Assembly: GCF_003171515.1 (NCBI RefSeq)
Contig: NC_089391.1
Span: 2,914,001 to 2,978,000 of the forward strand
DNA: 64,000 bases
Origin: Pyrenophora tritici-repentis
Lineage: Eukaryota > Ascomycota > Dothideomycetes > Pleosporales > Pleosporaceae
Direction of reading: 5' to 3'
The notes under the pieces are model-generated. The model saw nothing but the letters and a program-made list of their open reading frames with translations. It did no database searches and had not been told where the DNA came from. The position numbers were made by a program, and so were the translations under genes. Positions 10,425-22,759 of this stretch are shown one piece after another. Each line of letters starts with the position of its first letter. Positions within the stretch are counted from its first letter, which is position 1.

Positions 10425-13058
10425 CTACTCCCAAGCGCTGCTATTGTCAATTTCTGAGCCAGTCGACCCGTTCACAGGTCTGGCACGTTTGTGCAGGAGC
10501 CATGCATCGTCCAAACTGGAAAGTAGTTAGTTTTGGCCATGATATTGGATAAGGAGTGACATACGGCATGATCATGCTCGGGTTTTCAAATCGCAGCCCG
10601 CGCTCGCGGGCTTCGTCCAGAGTAAGCCGACCAGCAGTCCTTCGCCACTGTTGCTGGCCGGCGACAGATTCTTCTTGAACATCGCGCCCAATATCGGATT
10701 GCTCGGGATTCCGCAGACTTCTGAGTGCAATGAATTTCATCAGTGGTCGGTAGGTACGTGCAAACATGAACAAAAACCACAGAGTACAAATAACCAACGG
10801 TGCGACGAGGACGGCACGCTTGAATGCCTTCTTCAAAGCTAATTGACCGGCGACAGTAATCTGGAAGAGAACAACGCCTACAATGACGCGGTCGCACATC
10901 ATTGTCCAGCCTCTGCCAGTGGAGTGTTGGCGATGCTCCATAGCATATAGCAACTGGTACTTGTGCACAAAGTGGCCAATCATGAAGTAGGCCAAACCAG
11001 TGAGCAAGACCTGCCATGAGTCTTTCAACACACTATAGACCATGCAAATGATGAATATGAGAATGGTCTGTGGAAGGAAGAAGCCGTAGCTGAAAACTGG
11101 GGGTTGAACTAGTTCGGCGTAGTCTCGAGGCGTTTTGGCGCCAATCAGGTAGATTGGATACAGAGTCAGGGCACCGAATTCCAGAAGCCTAAATGGGAAC
11201 AGTCCGAATCCCTGTAGGATGATGAAGTTGGTATAGAAACCCAGCAAATCGGATAGTGATGTTGCCAAAGCGTATGCAATTTCCGTGGCGCTGGTGAGCT
11301 TCTCAGCGAAGCGCTCAAGCATGGACAGGAAGCCAGAGGCAGTTCCCAGGATGGTGAAGAGGATGAAGAAGTTGAAAAATGTGAAGAAGAAATTCTTCGA
11401 GATGACCGAGAGCTCAACGTCACCCTGTGAAATCATACCTTGTTTGTTTGCAAGCCCTAGTGGATGTTAGCATCACGGGCCATTTATACGCAGAATCGAT
11501 ATACTTACAATCGTACAGGAATGGGACAAGTACGTTGATGAGCGTGAGAGACAGCGTCGGAAGTTGGGTGTTGACAAGAGATTCCAAGAGCTCATGGTCT
11601 TTTAGCATCTTTGCCAATCGGGGAAAGACCTCATGGATAGAGCAGGTGTTCAAAGCACCTGCTATGGGCACTAAGAGCACGGTCCAGAAGACGCTAAGTA
11701 TCCCAATGATGACTGTGATAGTCCAGGCCCGATAAATCCGCTGAGATCGAGACAGGTATGTGTTTGACCAAACAACGTCCGATGGTGATGGGCTGTTTTT
11801 TGCCAGAAGTTGCAGTGGTGACGGGTCGAGTACAGCTTGAATGGCCATCTGCGCGCTAGCAACACTGTCCATGGTCACAAAGGCTAATGGAGTTGGTTCA
11901 AAATCTTTCTTGCGCAGCGACCGGATCTCGTCATCGATCTTCCGTAGTTTCTCTTCGTAAAAATCGATGGCATCTACCTTCCGGTATCTCAGCTTCAGGA
12001 AGCCGTGCCAAATCTTGACTTTCGGCCGCGGTCTGGCGTACGGAGTAATGAAGTCGGATCCTCGGTCTGCATCGCTTAAGAACGGACTTGTTTCGCTGTC
12101 GCCGTTTCCGTTGGCGCTAGTGGGTTCTGGTGGCCGTGGCTGGACAACCGGAAGTGTCTCTAGGCTTCGTTCCACCCTGCGGCTTCCAAGATGAACAGTC
12201 CATGCTTCCTCTAGCTTTCGCAGCACAGCATGTCTTTCGATGACCTTGTTGTCCAGTTCCTTCCAATTCCTGCAGAGGGTAACGCTCTCTACTTTTCCGA
12301 TGCCGAGATCCATGATAAAGTCCTTGATCTTGTCCTCGGACCGGAGCTCGACTGGAATGCCCGACAACTTGATGGTGCGATCGGTAATGGTTGTCTGACT
12401 TCCCAGATACGCCTGACGGATATCGATGATTCTCCTTGTCTCAGAGACGATAAGATATAGTATAAGGGCGGTGAAGGTGTACGCAAAGACGAGGTACATC
12501 CATAGGTAGTCGGTGTAGCGTTCGTAGTCGGCAACAAATGTGGAAAAGTCGGAGCGAACTTCAATGCGATCGGGGTCAGGGTCGTCACGAATAGGGGACT
12601 TCTTTCCCTCCTTGTCCTGGTGTGTATCATGCACCGGCTTGATGACAGCCAGTGCAAAGAAGAGGGTAACAACCAGAAACTTGATAGCCATCTTGAAGAA
12701 GGCAAGATATACGTAGGCATCGAGGCCGGCCGAGGCCAGCACCTGTTGGTCGGTAATCTTCCATAGGGGTATGATCCAGCCAAAAAAGCTATCGGGAAGC
12801 TCGGGCAGCGACGTCGCGAGGTCATTCTGCTTCTTGCGTGCCGCATAGAGCCCCTTCCATCGTGGACGAAGGAACTAAAGCAACCGGTGAGTAAGTGTGC
12901 ATTCCAGGGGCCGTTGAAGAACGTACGCAAAAGATCAAGAAGGCGAACAAGCCAAGAGAGAATGATAGGTAGATTTGGAGGCGGACATCGCGCGGCCGCG
13001 AAGTGCCCCAGATGTCGTCACTGCTACCCGGGCAAGTATCGTTTTTGGGCTTCAACAT
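10425..13058 (-). CDS. CSC1/OSCA1-like calcium-permeable gated cation channel (RSN1/PHM7 family, DUF221)
   Basis: Polytopic membrane channel of the TMEM63/OSCA superfamily, gated by osmotic or mechanical stress in characterised members. Exons 13058-12927, 12874-11509, 11456-10565 and 10515-10425, with GT-AG introns of 52, 52 and 49 bp, give 826 residues. Order of domains: N-terminal helices (LSFSLGLFAFLIFC joined across intron 1 to FLRPRWKGLYAARK), a cytosolic PHM7_cyt region with TDRTIKLSGIPVELRSEDKI, then the multi-helix DUF221 core. The last intron has a textbook CTAAC branch point and splices to the conserved C-terminal motif MIMPLDDAWLLHKRARPVNG, confirming an exon that a simple ORF reading misses. 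An upstream in-frame ATG at 13145 would add 29 residues; I prefer 13058 because the first helix follows at normal spacing. Confidence 0.93.
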
Positions 13059-15279
13059 TGCAAAGATAAGTCTCGCGTCGCCATAAACGACGTTCTGTCG
13101 TGTGAAACGGTGAAGGAATGCTGGGTACGGGGTTGGCGATGTCATAGTGCGCTAGCCGCCCATGCCAGCACATGGCTGCAGGCTGCACACCGACGCCTCA
13201 GCCGTCGCTTGTCACTACTCAACACCACGACAAGCCCACAGCAGACTGCTGCCACAGAGACAGCGCTCGTTCAGCTCACCGTTGAATCAATCCCAATTAA
13301 TATCACCATGCTAGTTTGCATGTAAGCACGTCATCTGACAGGGGACTACACTCGGCAAAGATGCCGTATTGACGGACATTGTCCGCAACCCCTCGCAGAG
13401 AGACAGAGATGGTGATCAAAATACCTCCGCACCGGAGGGACTACAGCGGGGCAATTGTCTTCACGGCCTTTTCCGCGAAACCCGAAAACACCGCACAGAG
13501 AATGATAATTCTAGCTTCTTCCTCCTGTGCCTCCCGTGCTTGAAGTACAGCCTAGAGAATTGAGGACTGGCAGGCGGTGCTGGTGCACTGCAGCGGAATA
13601 GCATGGCAAATAGCAAAAATCGCATCTGAAAACACAAATGCGGCCTCATGGCAGCGAGTCGGTGCCGGCGTATAGTCGTCGTGGTCCGAGTCATTTCTGT
13701 GCTTTTCTCACAAAAGATGCCGCCCGCTGCCGGGAGGAAGCACGTGACATCAGCCTCAGGCCCGAGACAGCACACATTAATGATGTAAGTATCGATGGAT
13801 GGCGTGCAGCGTTTGATCGGCCTGAACAACCCCAGTGTGTTGAGTGAGGCTTGGGAGTTTGCGCAATCAAGCTGCACATCTGCCATGTTGGCCCGTGTAG
13901 ATGCATCTGTGACGAGAGCGTGAAACGGGCATCACAGCAACTAGCTGGGCGCATAAACGCGCACGACAAGCATTTACGATGTCCTTGGCAAGAAGCTTAG
14001 CAGCGATCGCTACCGGGCCGTTGAGCGAGGTGGCCATGGGCCTTGGCCTGGTTGACAGCTTGATGGCTCCTTGTTGTTGCATCAACTGTCTCATCCGCTT
14101 CACAGTACCCCGTTGCACCCACTGTTTGGTTCCGGAGGTCCCAATCGGAAGCCTGAGACGGCATCGGGGCAAGAACATATGGCCGCCGGTGGGTTTGTTA
14201 TTGGGCCATGGTAGATGGTGGAACAGGCATGCAAGGCCGCACAACGACAGCGGTGTAGCAACCCAATACCGGGTATCCGCAAGTGATGTGCAGCACGAGC
14301 ACGCGTACAGCGTCGTGCGGGTAGCTCATTGATAGCTGACGACGACCCGATCAGCCGTACCCTATCTCCTTCGCATGCAATCACCCCCTCCCCTCCCCTC
14401 CCGCAAAGTAGTAGCTTCGGGTCCAGAGCCATGTTCCGGCCATACTACTGACAACACTACACGATTCCATATATCCAAACTCGCCCACCACCTCACCACG
14501 TCGCTTCGCGCCGGGCAGACCTTGTGTTCCCTTGACGACTTGGCAGCCAAGATCCAGTGCGGCTCTTGAACAAGCCTTCTGCGTGACCCAAGCGGTACGT
14601 AACTGACGATCCCCCCATGCATGCTCCACTCGACTCCGCAACTCTCTCTCTCGTCTATAGTCTGCTGCGATATACAGCATCTTCGACGTCGCAGTCGTGG
14701 CTCCCACCGAGTTGCGCCGGCCGGGACCGTCACTCTACACTCACGCTAGGGAGCACTGCCACCGTCATCACCGTCGCTCCCCGCCTTGGAGCCGCGAGAC
14801 GTGCCCATCCTATTGCCACTACTGCGCATCTTGCCATCCGCGATGCTGACCAGAGCCTCGCGCCATCTAGTTGCCTTGAACCGACGACGCCTGCCTCCGC
14901 CTCCACAGCCCCTAGCCCATCTGAGACAGTTGCGCGTCGCCGTTGCTTGCGACGGCCCTGAAGCGACGGCCCAACAGCCAGCGACAACACCACAGCACCA
15001 TAGGCCCTTCACCTAACCGCGTCCACCCCTCCGCCGCCGCTACCGTAACCGCCGTCACCGCCATCACGCCTGCCGCCGCGCTCCATTCCCGAGTATCTTC
15101 CCGTCGACGCACTTCCGGCCCGTCGCGCTCCCCTTTGGACCCTCAGCTGGGCAGCCGCCATACTTGCTGCATTAACCTGGACTACCACCCTTCGTCAGCT
15201 TGTCTGCAGAGACGCGTGGCTGCGCTGCGATAACCAGATAAACCGCGGCCGGCCGCATCATGCGCGCGATACACGGAGT
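13059..15279. other. Large intergenic region: divergent promoters of CSC1-like and palF-like genes
   Basis: About 2.2 kb without a recognisable gene. It becomes C- and CT-rich towards palF, with a run of CCCCT units at 14385-14402. The many overlapping ORFs on both strands at 14.3-15.2 kb fit GC-rich untranslated DNA rather than coding sequence. A long palF 5' leader is plausible. Confidence 0.5.
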
Positions 15280-17884
15280 ATGACTTCCAGCCAGATACGC
15301 CCAACGTCCACTCCGTCCTCTCCCCCCGTGTCGAGCCGATCGTTTCTCTCGCGCCTGAAATCACCCTTGTCTTCCAAGTCTCGAAACTACACCGATTTCT
15401 ATATCCAGCCCGATGACCCGCACCGCCAGTATGCGCCTGGGGACCTGATCAGCGGAACCGTCATTATCAAGATTGTTAAACCGCTGCGTGTGACCCATTT
15501 GGTCGTATGTCTACATGGTTATGCTCAAGTCTTCAAGAACCCGAATACACCAGGCGATGCCTACAAAAACTACTGCTCGACTACCGGATCCGCTAGGGTA
15601 AGGAAGGCGGGCAGCTACTTTGGCAATGGCTTCGTTTCGCTGTTCGAGGACGAGGTAGTGCTCTGCGGAGAAGGCCGACTTGCAGAAGGCGTGTACCATT
15701 TTAATTTTGAACTTGAATTTCCATCCACAGGATTGCCCAGCAGCATCGATGTAGGTCACATGCTCACCCTGCAACGGACGCACCTGCTGATGATGAACGC
15801 AGTTTGAGCGCGGGACCATCTCCTATATGCTCAATGCCACATTAACCCGCCCCACTACAATGTCGCCGACGGCTTCGTGCGATACCAAAGTTTACCTGAC
15901 AGACACGGTTGACATCGCACCCATCCCGGCGTTGAAGCCCCGGGTGATATCTCTAGAACCCATATCCAGGCGAGCGCGCGCCAAACCGCGCAAACGTGGG
16001 CCTGACGACGCGCTCCAAAAACCCGCAGGCTCGGAACCCCCGCCAACAGGGTCCACCTTAGGCCCGGGCAGTACCATTGATGACAACGAGGGTCCACGAA
16101 GTCCGTCGCCCAGTGACGTGAGCTACGAAAGTCAAAGAAGTAGTGGGAACGCCTCGGGGACCGAGTATGGTGTTCGCTCCATTCACACCACCATAGATGG
16201 ATCGGCCTCACAGATTGCAAGTCAAACGATGCTTAAAGGAAAGACCATCACAGCCACAATTGACGTGCTCAAGCCCGCCTTCCTCAGAGGCGATCAGATA
16301 CCGATCAAGGTCACTGTAAATCATACCAAGCATATTCGAAGCTTAAAAGGTATCATCATCACATTGTACCGTCAGGCCCGAGTCGACATGCATCCTGCAC
16401 TGCCTGTAGTGCCAAACAGTAAAGGTGCCAAGACAAAGTCGGAGGATTACTACCCAAAATCAAGGACCGGCCTAGGAGGGCTGTCGCTATCTTCGGCTGG
16501 CTCGTGTCATTTGTTCCGGAAGGATCTGTGCCAATCGTTTGCACCGCTTTTCGTTGACCCCCGGACACTCACGGCCGAGGTCAAGTGTGCAGTCCGCGTA
16601 CCAGATGAGGCATTCCCCACGATTGCAAACGTCCCAGGTGCCATGATATCGTTCAAATACTATGTCGAAGTGGTGATTGATATACAAGGCAAGTTGACCG
16701 GGCTCGACCGAATGGTAGCAAATGCCGGCCTTGTCAATCTACCTTCTGCTGGAGGTAATGCCCCTATGACTGGCGAAGATGCCACAGGCGGCATGTTTTC
16801 AACCTGGGCTGGCAACTTTGTTGATACTGACCAAATTCGCCGCGAAAAGGGCATCGTCAGTGCTTTGTTTGAGGTTGTCATTGGTACCAAAGATAGTGAG
16901 AGGAACGGGAAAAGAAAACAACCCCAAGAGCACCCCGCCCACCACAATGGACTGAACGAATACCCTCATGAACAGATGGATCCGTATGGCGAGCACGCAT
17001 ATGATCCTTACTACTACAACCAAGATGAGAACGGCCAATATTATAATTATGGCTATGACTCGACGTTCTGGGACGTTCCCGGGTATGAACAACACAGCAC
17101 AGGGGGTGCCACGTCTTTCCCAGTGCCTAATGTGGCTGAAGAGGAGCAAGGAATTTCTGAGAAGGAGCGTTTACGACGAGCAGAAGAACGCCTACTGCCA
17201 TCTCAGCCGCCAGATGTTGCAGGGCCATCTACCACTTCGGGCGCAGTTCAACACGGTATGCCAGCGTCAGCACCCGTGCTACCAGAGGACGACGATGCAA
17301 ACATTCCCTACGTTGCAGCTTCGTCATCGTCAAATCCGGCACATCCTCCACCACCATTCCCTACGGCTACGTCGCCCTCGTCCTCGCGCACGCCGACAGC
17401 ACCGCCATTACAACGTCATGCAACAGGCCCGGACAATGACGAAGCGACGACTCCCGGAAATGGGTCGTCACGCACAGTACACGCCGACCGTCAAGGAACA
17501 CCCGTCAATGGCAATGCAACCGGACATGTCAAACCACTGCCTCCACTGCCCCCAGCAGACGTGACTGAAGCTCGAGGTGCTGCACCGCAGTATGCAGCCT
17601 CGTCATCATATGTTGCGCCAACAGACGACAAGCAAGAGTTACAACGGCGGAGACTAGAAATGGAAAGAAGTGCACCACCACCACCAGAGCAAGATGAAGA
17701 GGGTGCGTCGTCGTATGCGCCCTCAGCACCGCCTCTTCACAGAATACACAGCTCGCATCTGGCGCCTTCAGCACCCGTTCTCGATGACGAAGAGGAGGAC
17801 CTGGTAGATGCTGTGCGGCGGGGTCGTGGTCCGGCAGAAGCAAGCAAAAGACAAAGCGAAGCCTTGCCAGAGTATCAGAGGTGA
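15280..17884 (+). CDS. palF: Alpha-arrestin, pH-response regulator palF/RIM8-like
   Basis: Arrestin-related adaptor that in Aspergillus and yeast binds the ambient-pH sensor PalH/Rim21 and helps pass the alkaline signal to PacC/Rim101. Exons 15280-15750 and 15803-17884, with a 52-bp GT-AG intron, give 850 residues. An arrestin N domain spans about residues 36-165, with DDPHRQYAPGDLISGTV and THLVVCLHGYAQVFKN, a pattern I recall from palF/RIM8 proteins. The intron splits the arrestin sheet and joins SID to FERGTISYML. The arrestin C domain follows at roughly residues 270-400. The C-terminal 450 residues are acidic, Tyr/Asn-rich around 17000-17080, then Pro/Ser-rich with APSAPP-type repeats, probably disordered with adaptor or ubiquitin-ligase docking sites. 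palF is the best guess; another ART-family trafficking adaptor is the alternative. Confidence 0.8.
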
Positions 17885-18230
17885 AGGCGCTTAATTACAG
17901 GCGTTTCAGTGGCGGGTCTTCCACACTTTGCATAAGCATGGATTGTGGTATTCTTACCGTATGGCATACGGCCATATGACAGCGGCTTGGCGTGAAATTT
18001 ACTTTATGATACCTGGAATGAATTGATATATCTTAATCTCGAATGAATGAAGCTTGTTCAGTATACTCATCTGTGTAATTGCTTGGAATCTTAAGGATGC
18101 TTGGGTATAAGATGGGCTGAAAGTTGTTCTCGGGCCGGTGGACTTGAGTGTAGAACGAGTGTGGACGTGTATGTATATGAGAAGCTGTGCTGAAGACGTT
18201 CAGTGTCACCGCCCCAGTAAGCAGTCCCAG
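17885..18230. other. Convergent 3' region of palF-like gene and coiled-coil gene
   Basis: About 350 bp of AT-rich sequence between two convergent genes. It probably carries both polyadenylation regions. No gene or repeat was seen. Confidence 0.5.
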
Positions 18231-18732
18231 TCACTTCATTTCCTTCATATAGCGCTGTAAAACCATTTCCACGTCGTATGAATGAGCCTCATACGTAGCC
18301 TGTAGGTTCGCCAACTGCTTTGCCATGCTTGCCTCAATGCTGGTCTTCTGTGCGAGGAGCTGCTGGAGACGCTGGAGCTGTGCTTGATGGGCTGGATAGC
18401 TGGCGACAGTGTTCAAGAGGGCATTGATGGAAACCTCCGTTTCGGAGACGGAGACGTTGTAGGTATTGTCTATGGCTGTCTTTTGTATCATGTAGCGTTT
18501 GCATTGCTGGATGTGAGCGTCAGTGTTGAGGAGAGAAGGTGTAGTAGGCCATGTGTGAGTGCAGGTGGTGATGCGAAGACGTTAGTCTGTGACATACGTC
18601 TTCGACTATCTTGGCCTTTAATCCTTCTGGTACAGCATCGGATTTATTTTGGGGGACTGGCTCGGCAGTGTTGACGTCTTCGCAGTGATTGAGATGCTCG
18701 GGCTTGGCGGGGTGAGAGGTGGATTCGTTCAT
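18231..18732 (-). CDS. Small coiled-coil protein of unknown function
   Basis: Two exons, 18732-18598 and 18506-18231, separated by a 91-bp intron with GTATGT donor, CACTGAC branch point and CCAG acceptor, encode 136 residues. I do not recognise the family. The first 40 residues are polar and Pro/Glu-rich. From residue 41 the chain looks helical, with Leu/Gln/Ala heptad-like spacing (LQRLQQLLAQKTSIEASMAKQLANLQ), typical of a small subunit of a coiled-coil complex such as those at kinetochores or on vesicles. It is divergent from PXR1, with only 274 bp between start codons. The exon join is well supported because both sides are in phase and the intron has all three signals; function is open. 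Confidence 0.75.
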
Positions 18733-19006
18733 TGTGGGTGGTAATGTTGGCTTGATGACTTGCTGTATGAGAGTTTCGCTTGTTAATCTTGGGATTAATC
18801 GAGTCTGTGTCCCGAGAGCGTGAAGTTTGAGTGGCCTGCTACTTTGGGCTGAAGGTTGGTCGAATGATCGGGCCTTCCCCACATGGACATTGGGACGGGC
18901 GCCAAGATTCCGCGCTAGGGCGCATCCACAAATTTTTGGCTTGGTTTGCGGACTCCCGCTTTCACTCCAGCAACAATCCGATTATTTTGTCAGGCCGACT
19001 TTCACA

Positions 19007-20159
19007 ATGGGTCTCGCCGCGCCCAAGAAGTATGGATCGCCGTCTTCCTTTGCTTCTTGACAGCAATACTAACGCTCTGTCAGCCGCACGAAGATTTCCA
19101 ATGACCCACAAAACACGACCTGGGCGAACAATACCTCTCGCTTCGGGCATCGCATACTAAGCTCGCAAGGGTGGCAGCCTGGAGACTCTTTGGGAGCAAA
19201 AGGTGCCTCTCACGCCGCTCATTACACGGCCGCGTCGCAATCGCATATTCGGGTCTTGCTCAAAGACGACAACCTTGGTTTGGGCGCAAAGCGAGGGAGT
19301 GAGCGAGCGGAGAATTTTGGGCTGGCAGGGCTAGAAAGCATTCTTGGGCGACTGAATGGCAAGGAGGCCGAGGTCAAGAAGGAAGAGGAGAGGCGAGAGG
19401 AGATTGAGAAGAGGGCTTTTGTGTACCGGAAATACGGCATGATGAACTTTGTTAGTGGCGGTTTCCTGGTGGGAGACAAGATTACGAAGAAGTCAGATAT
19501 CAAGAAGGAAGTCGAGATCAAGTCGGAGATCAAGTCGGAGCCGGAGAGCGACGACGGTGCGGTGGACAAGAAGCGCAAGAAGAGGAAACACGAGGAGCGC
19601 ACTGAAGACGAGCCGAAGTTGAAGCGCAAGAAGAAGAGCATCGACCTGCGCGACGAGTCCAAGGAAGTAAAGGATAAGAAGTCGAAGAAAGGCAAGAAGG
19701 ACAAATCCAGAAAGTCCAAGCGGTCGGCTTCGTCAGACTCGGAAGCCTCTAGCAACGATGCTGTCGCTCCAGAACCCGTCACGGACAAGGCACGGCGGAA
19801 AGCAGAGAAGAAGGCCCGCAAGCAAGAAAAACGGGCGAAGAAGGCGCTCAAGAAGGCGGCGAAGAGAGCCGCGAAGTCAAAGGACAACTCAGACGACTCC
19901 AGCTCGGAAAGCGAGGCAGAAGAGGATGTACCGACAACAATCTCAACGGTTCCAGTGGCTGCTACATCAACTCCGGTCCCTGCAGGGCTAGCCTACAACC
20001 CAAGAGGCATGCATGCGGTCAGGGCAAAGTGGATTCGTCAGAAAAAGGCAGCGACTATGGATGCGCAAGCCATGAAAGAAGTATGTATTATGTGACTTCA
20101 CCGTATCCTAGTCCCCGCTAACTTGAATGCAGATTTTCATGATAAAAACACCGTCATAA
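19007..20159 (+). CDS. PXR1: G-patch protein PXR1 (PinX1-related, rRNA/snoRNA processing)
   Basis: Nucleolar G-patch protein that activates a DEAH helicase in rRNA and snoRNA maturation; the human homologue PinX1 also inhibits telomerase. Exons 19007-19029, 19084-20080 and 20133-20159, with introns of 54 and 52 bp (branch points TACTAAC and GCTAAC), give 348 residues. The N-terminus MGLAAPKN joins across intron 1 to RTKISNDPQNTTWANN, the family signature. The G-patch follows (SSQGWQPGDSLGAKG, then LGLGAKRGSE). After residue 100 there is a long, very Lys/Glu-rich tail with KKxK nuclear/nucleolar signals. The last 9-codon exon gives IFMIK, matching the conserved end of PXR1 proteins, which confirms both terminal exons. 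Confidence 0.93.
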
Positions 20160-21137
20160 GTTTAGGTTGGTGGCTGGTTTGTACCTGCATAGCGAGGCGT
20201 TTTCTTATTCTACAGCTGTCAAAGGCACTCCAACTAGATGTCTTCTTGAGGTAGATTCAAAAGGACCAATGTGAAGACAGTTGATGATGCAGAGATTCGG
20301 CCCTATAAGACATGCATTGGGCATCACGTTGAGGCGGTGCGACTCGGTGTCGTGTCTGATAGTGACCAGGATTGCGAGCATATCATATTATGGCGGTACA
20401 TATCACTTAAGAGGGGAAGTAAGCGCGGACAGTCGGATGTGGAAGGGCCGTATGGAGGAGATCCCTGCCATTGTTGGAGTGGTGCTGGAGGACATGTAAC
20501 TTTGATTCGAGGCAACCTTCTCCTCACCGTACCAACAGTGCTGACGGCGGAGGTGAGTAGCCGTACGTCACAAGGGTTGATGCAGTCACAAGGGTGGGGC
20601 TTGGTATTGTTCATCGATTGCGCGTCCAGGATGACTAAAACGAAAGCAAATGAATCTATGACGACGGACGAGGCATATGTCGTAGGCCAAACAGGGTGGG
20701 GTTTGTCGGGTGAGAAGACGGGCAGGCGTGAAGGCTTTTATAATGTGTGGCCTCCTGTAGGGCGTTTCCAGAAAACCAGGATAGTCGGTTTACCCCTGGC
20801 AGTTCCTGCATGGTGGAGCAGCGCGCTAGTGGCTGGCCAACGTGGATCGCTGTATGATGACCGCGCCCAACCGTCTAAGGTTGGACAATACCTAGCCGTC
20901 GAGTGCAACGCCTCCTTTGACGTCTGACGCACAGAGCGGCGCCGTGACTTGATTAACTTGTGCACCTCATTCACCGCCATGGCAGCCAACAGCAGCATGC
21001 GCCGGACCACGCTCGACGCGCCAGGTAGGCTGACTGAGATGCATGCTCGATAAACATGGCTGACACCCCCGGCAGCCAACTTTCATCCCTTCACTACATC
21101 TTCGTCTTCACATCCGGCACAAACCGCCATAGACTCA
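20160..21137. other. Intergenic upstream of mevalonate kinase
   Basis: About 1 kb. It contains an uninterrupted plus-strand ORF of 218 codons at 20271-20927 with no recognisable domain, Gly/Ser/Trp composition and no splice partners. It overlaps minus-strand ORFs of similar size, so I read it as chance or leader sequence. Confidence 0.4.
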
Positions 21138-22759
21138 ATGCCCGCCCAGTTAGCTGCGAATCTGCCTCCTGCCACAATGTCGTCCAAAAATGGTGCTCCT
21201 GTCATGCTTAGGAAGCAGTCGTCGCCCATGATGCCTCCTTTCATGGTCTCTGCGCCCGGCAAGGTCATTGTGTACGGCGAACATGCCGTTGTCCATGGAA
21301 AGGCAAGAAGCACCCATATGAAGAGGCCATGGCACATACTAACATCCTGTAGGCTGCCATTGCCGCTGCCATATCGCTCCGCTCCTACCTCCACGTCTCT
21401 TTTCTCTCCAAATCGAATCGAACCGTCAAGCTGCGCTTTCCCGACATACAGATGGAACACACGTGGGACATTGACCAGCTGCCATGGGACAGCTTCACCC
21501 AGCCGGGCAAGAAGAAGTACTACTACGACCTCGTCACTTCGTTAGACCCCGACCTCATGGCCGCCATCAAGCCCTTCATCGACGAGGTGTCGGCCAAAGC
21601 CCCCGAACACATACGCAAGATCCACCATGCTTCGGCCTACTCCTTCCTGTACCTCTTTATGTCGCTGGCCTCGCGCAAAGTACCGCCGTGCGTGTACACG
21701 TTGCGCTCCACCATCCCCATTGGCGCCGGTCTGGGGAGCAGCGCCAGCATCTCCGTGTGCATCAGTACTGCACTGCTGCTGCAGATCCGCGCCCTGAGTG
21801 GTCCACATCAGGATCAGCCTCCACAAGAGTGCGAGCTCAACATTGAGCGCATCAACCGCTGGGCGTTTGTGGGCGAAATGTGCATACATGGAAATCCCTC
21901 AGGTGTCGATAACACAGTCTCTTCAGGTGGCAAGGCCGTCCTCTTCCAACGGAGAGACTACGACAAGCCGCCTCTGGTTGTACCGCTCCACAGCTTCCCC
22001 GAACTGCCACTTCTTTTGGTCAACACGCGCCAGTCGCGCAGCACCGCCACCGAAGTCGCCAAAGTCGCACATCTGCGCAACGTCCACCCCGCCCTCACAG
22101 AAAACATACTCAACGCCATCGGCTTAGTTACCGAATCTGCACACAAGCTCCTAACTTCCCCAGACTTTGACGCCACTTCGCCCGCAGCGCTCAAGCACCT
22201 TGGCGAGCTTGTCACGATAAATCACGGCCTGCTTGTCTCGCTTGGCGTCTCGCACCCAAAGCTTGAGCGCATTCGCGAAATCATCGACCACACGGGCATT
22301 GGATGGACGAAGCTCACTGGTGCGGGTGGCGGCGGATGCGCCATCACCATTCTTAAACCACAGCCACCGGCACTTACAAACGGCCACTCACACGACGAGC
22401 CATCATCGGACGAATCGTCCGAAGCCGACGTAGACTGCGGCTCGTCTGTCATTTCAAACGGCACCAAACTAAAGTACAAGATCCTCGACTCGCTCGAAGT
22501 CAAGCTGGAACAAGAAGGCTTTGAAAAGTTTGAAACTACGCTCGCAGGCGATGGCGTGGGTGTCCTCTGGCCTGCTGTGCTGCACAATGGCAATGAAGAG
22601 GAAGGTGGCGAGGAGATTGACCAGGAAAAGTTTCTCAAGGCCGAGGGCAATGTCGGCATTGAGAGATTGGTCGGTGTGTCGAGTTATAGACGCCGTACCG
22701 TCAAGGAAGTTAGAGAAGGGTGGAAGTTTTGGAGGCCCTGGGAGGTTCCAGTGCGATGA
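21138..22759 (+). CDS. ERG12: Mevalonate kinase
   Basis: GHMP-family kinase that phosphorylates mevalonate in the cytosolic isoprenoid/ergosterol pathway. Exons 21138-21302 and 21353-22759 give 523 residues. The 50-bp intron starts with GC, not GT (AAAG followed by GCAAGA), and has an ATACTAAC branch point and TAG acceptor. Removing it joins VVHGK to AAIAAAISLRS exactly as in other mevalonate kinases, so it is a GC-AG intron. Motifs: SAPGKVIVYGEHAVVHG near residues 38-54, the ATP-binding PIGAGLGSSAS near 178-187, and KLTGAGGGGCAITIL towards the C-terminus. An acidic, Ser-rich insert follows the last motif (DEPSSDESSEADVD). An alternative in-frame ATG at 21177 would drop 13 residues. Convergent with the eIF3j gene. 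Confidence 0.94.

Noticed and set aside
14617..15233. Several overlapping ORFs on both strands upstream of the palF-like gene
   Set aside because: GC-rich sequence keeps many frames open at once; translations are low in hydrophobic residues and rich in Arg, Ser and Pro, with no family match.
20271..20927. 218-codon ORF on the plus strand between PXR1 and mevalonate kinase
   Set aside because: No domain, signal peptide or splice partner, unusual composition, and overlapping opposite-strand ORFs of similar type. Probably leader or chance ORF.
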